Shown in pieces: positions 5,547 to 6,662 of a stretch of 6,662 bases of DNA. The translations under genes and the position numbers were made by a program. Source of the DNA: an uncultured bacterium (GTDB lineage Bacteria; Bacillota; Clostridia; Lachnospirales; Lachnospiraceae); contig CAJMQE010000137.1 of NCBI GenBank assembly GCA_905215405.1, positions 1 through 6,662 of the forward strand, given 5' to 3'. Under the pieces are notes generated by a model that was not told the origin of the DNA, ran no database searches, and worked only from the letters and a program-made list of their open reading frames with translations. Each line of letters opens with the position of its first letter. The first letter of the stretch is position 1.

Positions 5547-6569
5547 CTATTCTGTTAAGGAAATGTTTTCCTTACTATTATACATGTCTTTTCCAGTTCC
5601 ACGTATTTTTTTTATTTTTGCTGTCGTATCACTGTTATATTGTGCGACTATACTGTTCCAGTCCTGATAGGCATCATCCTCTCTTTTATCTGCTAATTCG
5701 TAATGCTCTTTCAGGTACTCTCCCAGATACTTCGTTACTTTCTGCGCCCCTGAAATATTTAAATGATCCCCTTTATCTCTACTATCTGTATCCCAGTTAA
5801 TGCCAAGTTCCTCCGTTTTCGTATTCAGATCCACATAGTCCAGATTCTCTTTTTCTGCATATTCAACCAGTGTATTATGTCTTTTATAACTATGATTCAT
5901 AGTTGATGGCACACTGACAAGCAGGACCTTAATATCATTATCCCGACACAGCTTGAGGATCTGGTCCATATAGATTGAAACGACCTGTGGCATTTCCTGC
6001 TTTTTATCTGACTTATCCATGTAACTTTTTGCGCTTTCCTTATCACAGGAATCTACTTTTTCACGTACTATAAATCCTTTATAGGAATCCGTCTCCGTTT
6101 GATTCGATTGAAACAGGCTCTTCCACAGATTATGATAACGCAATACTGGCAGGTAATACCGCCCTGTTTCTGCAAGTGCCGTCTGTGCATCGTCGGTCCA
6201 TTTCTTCGATCCCCTGAAAAGAACATTGGTCTCTATCACTACCAGTTTCGGATTCTGTGTTCTGCAAGCTGTCTTTAACATGTAATATGTTTCCTGGATC
6301 TTTTGTGCAGGCTGCGCACAGATATAAGATGGAACACCATTGGACTGCCATAACTGAACTGGCGATATCGCACTATATCCTTCCGAATCCCCCAGTACCA
6401 GCACATCGATACTATTCTCTTTTTCTGCCTGAATCCCCATGACACTTTGATTTCTTTCCTGAAGATTTTGCATATGATTTCGAGCCAGATGCCAGAACAG
6501 CTGTGAAACCAGAATTAAAATAAGAACCAGCAGAATAAAAAAGATACCATTTTGCTTTCTTTTACTCAT
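5547..6569 (-). CDS. Membrane-anchored SGNH-fold hydrolase/acyltransferase
   Basis: A 340-residue protein with one N-terminal hydrophobic anchor (about 9-28, preceded by KRK) and an exported globular domain. Block I of the SGNH fold is visible as VLVLGDSEGYSAISP (56-70, with nucleophile S62). The C-terminal catalytic pair is in GDHLNISGAQ (267-276; D268 and H269). VVIETNVLF (110-118) and VLLVSVPS (215-222) look like core strands. Members of this type often work with a membrane-bound O-acyltransferase to acylate cell-wall or secreted glycans, as DltD and AlgJ/X-type proteins do; no such partner is inside the window. The C-terminal 50 residues are hydrophilic and probably an extension. The ATG has GGAGG 5 nt upstream (6579-6575). 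It is co-directional with the regulator-kinase pair 172 nt downstream, with no terminator seen between. Confidence 0.8.
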   Translation of the reverse strand: MSKRKQNGIFFILLVLILILVSQLFWHLARNHMQNLQERNQSVMGIQAEKENSIDVLVLGDSEGYSAISPVQLWQSNGVPSYICAQPAQKIQETYYMLKTACRTQNPKLVVIETNVLFRGSKKWTDDAQTALAETGRYYLPVLRYHNLWKSLFQSNQTETDSYKGFIVREKVDSCDKESAKSYMDKSDKKQEMPQVVSIYMDQILKLCRDNDIKVLLVSVPSTMNHSYKRHNTLVEYAEKENLDYVDLNTKTEELGINWDTDSRDKGDHLNISGAQKVTKYLGEYLKEHYELADKREDDAYQDWNSIVAQYNSDTTAKIKKIRGTGKDMYNSKENISLTE

Positions 6570-6621
6570 TTTTACCTCCAGTTAATCTTTTTTGTTATTT
6601 TTATATTTTTATGAGGCTTCG

Positions 6622-6649
6622 TGTATAGTTGTGGCTAACTCCACCTCAA
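6622..6649 (-). promoter_or_regulatory. Possible promoter for the SGNH gene
   Basis: TTGAGG (6649-6644), 16-nt spacer, TATACA (6627-6622) on the minus strand, about 50 nt before the SGNH start codon. Each hexamer matches consensus at 4 of 6. A short GTGG/CCAC inverted repeat (6631-6644) lies in the spacer and could be an operator, but it is small enough to be chance. The gene could instead be read from a promoter beyond the right edge. Confidence 0.35.
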
Positions 6650-6662
6650 ATTTATAAATTTA

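Overview
The window looks like chromosomal DNA from a low-GC Gram-positive anaerobe, most likely a Clostridia/Lachnospiraceae-type organism. Grounds: AT-rich composition, strong AGGAGG ribosome binding sites before most genes, VanR/VanS-style two-component proteins, a Vat-type acetyltransferase and small zinc-ribbon proteins. This is inference from style, not a database match.

Layout. (1) Positions 1-1826, minus strand: a calcineurin-like metallophosphoesterase (1128-1826), then a Vat/xenobiotic O-acetyltransferase (326-961), then a small two-ribbon zinc-binding protein (34-291). The last one appears to have lost its fourth metal knuckle through a 2-nt deletion. Between the phosphoesterase and the acetyltransferase lies what looks like an attenuation leader: a 12-codon ORF with a near-perfect Shine-Dalgarno (1034-1072), followed by a 9-bp hairpin with a short T-tract (983-1011), then the acetyltransferase RBS. 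(2) Positions 1833-2290: a largely non-coding divergent region with a strong plus-strand sigma-A-type promoter (2175-2203) and possible remnant mini-ORFs on the minus strand. (3) Positions 2291-3150, plus strand: two small membrane proteins, one with an N-terminal zinc ribbon, neither of recognised function. (4) Positions 3227-3292: a strong bidirectional terminator between convergent units. (5) Positions 3364-6569, minus strand: an SGNH-fold membrane-anchored protein (5547-6569), an OmpR-type response regulator (4667-5374) and a sensor histidine kinase (3364-4683) overlapping the regulator by 17 nt. A degenerate 19-bp tandem repeat array (5410-5504, perhaps to 5523) fills the gap between the SGNH gene and the regulator.

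How the genes may work together. The acetyltransferase is the kind of gene often induced by ribosome-targeting drugs, and its leader fits ribosome-stalling control. The SGNH protein, regulator and kinase are co-directional with no visible terminator between them, which suggests an envelope-modification module with its own sensor pair. A membrane O-acyltransferase partner would be expected beyond the right edge, but that cannot be seen here. I found no rRNA, tRNA, CRISPR array, insertion sequence or phage gene.
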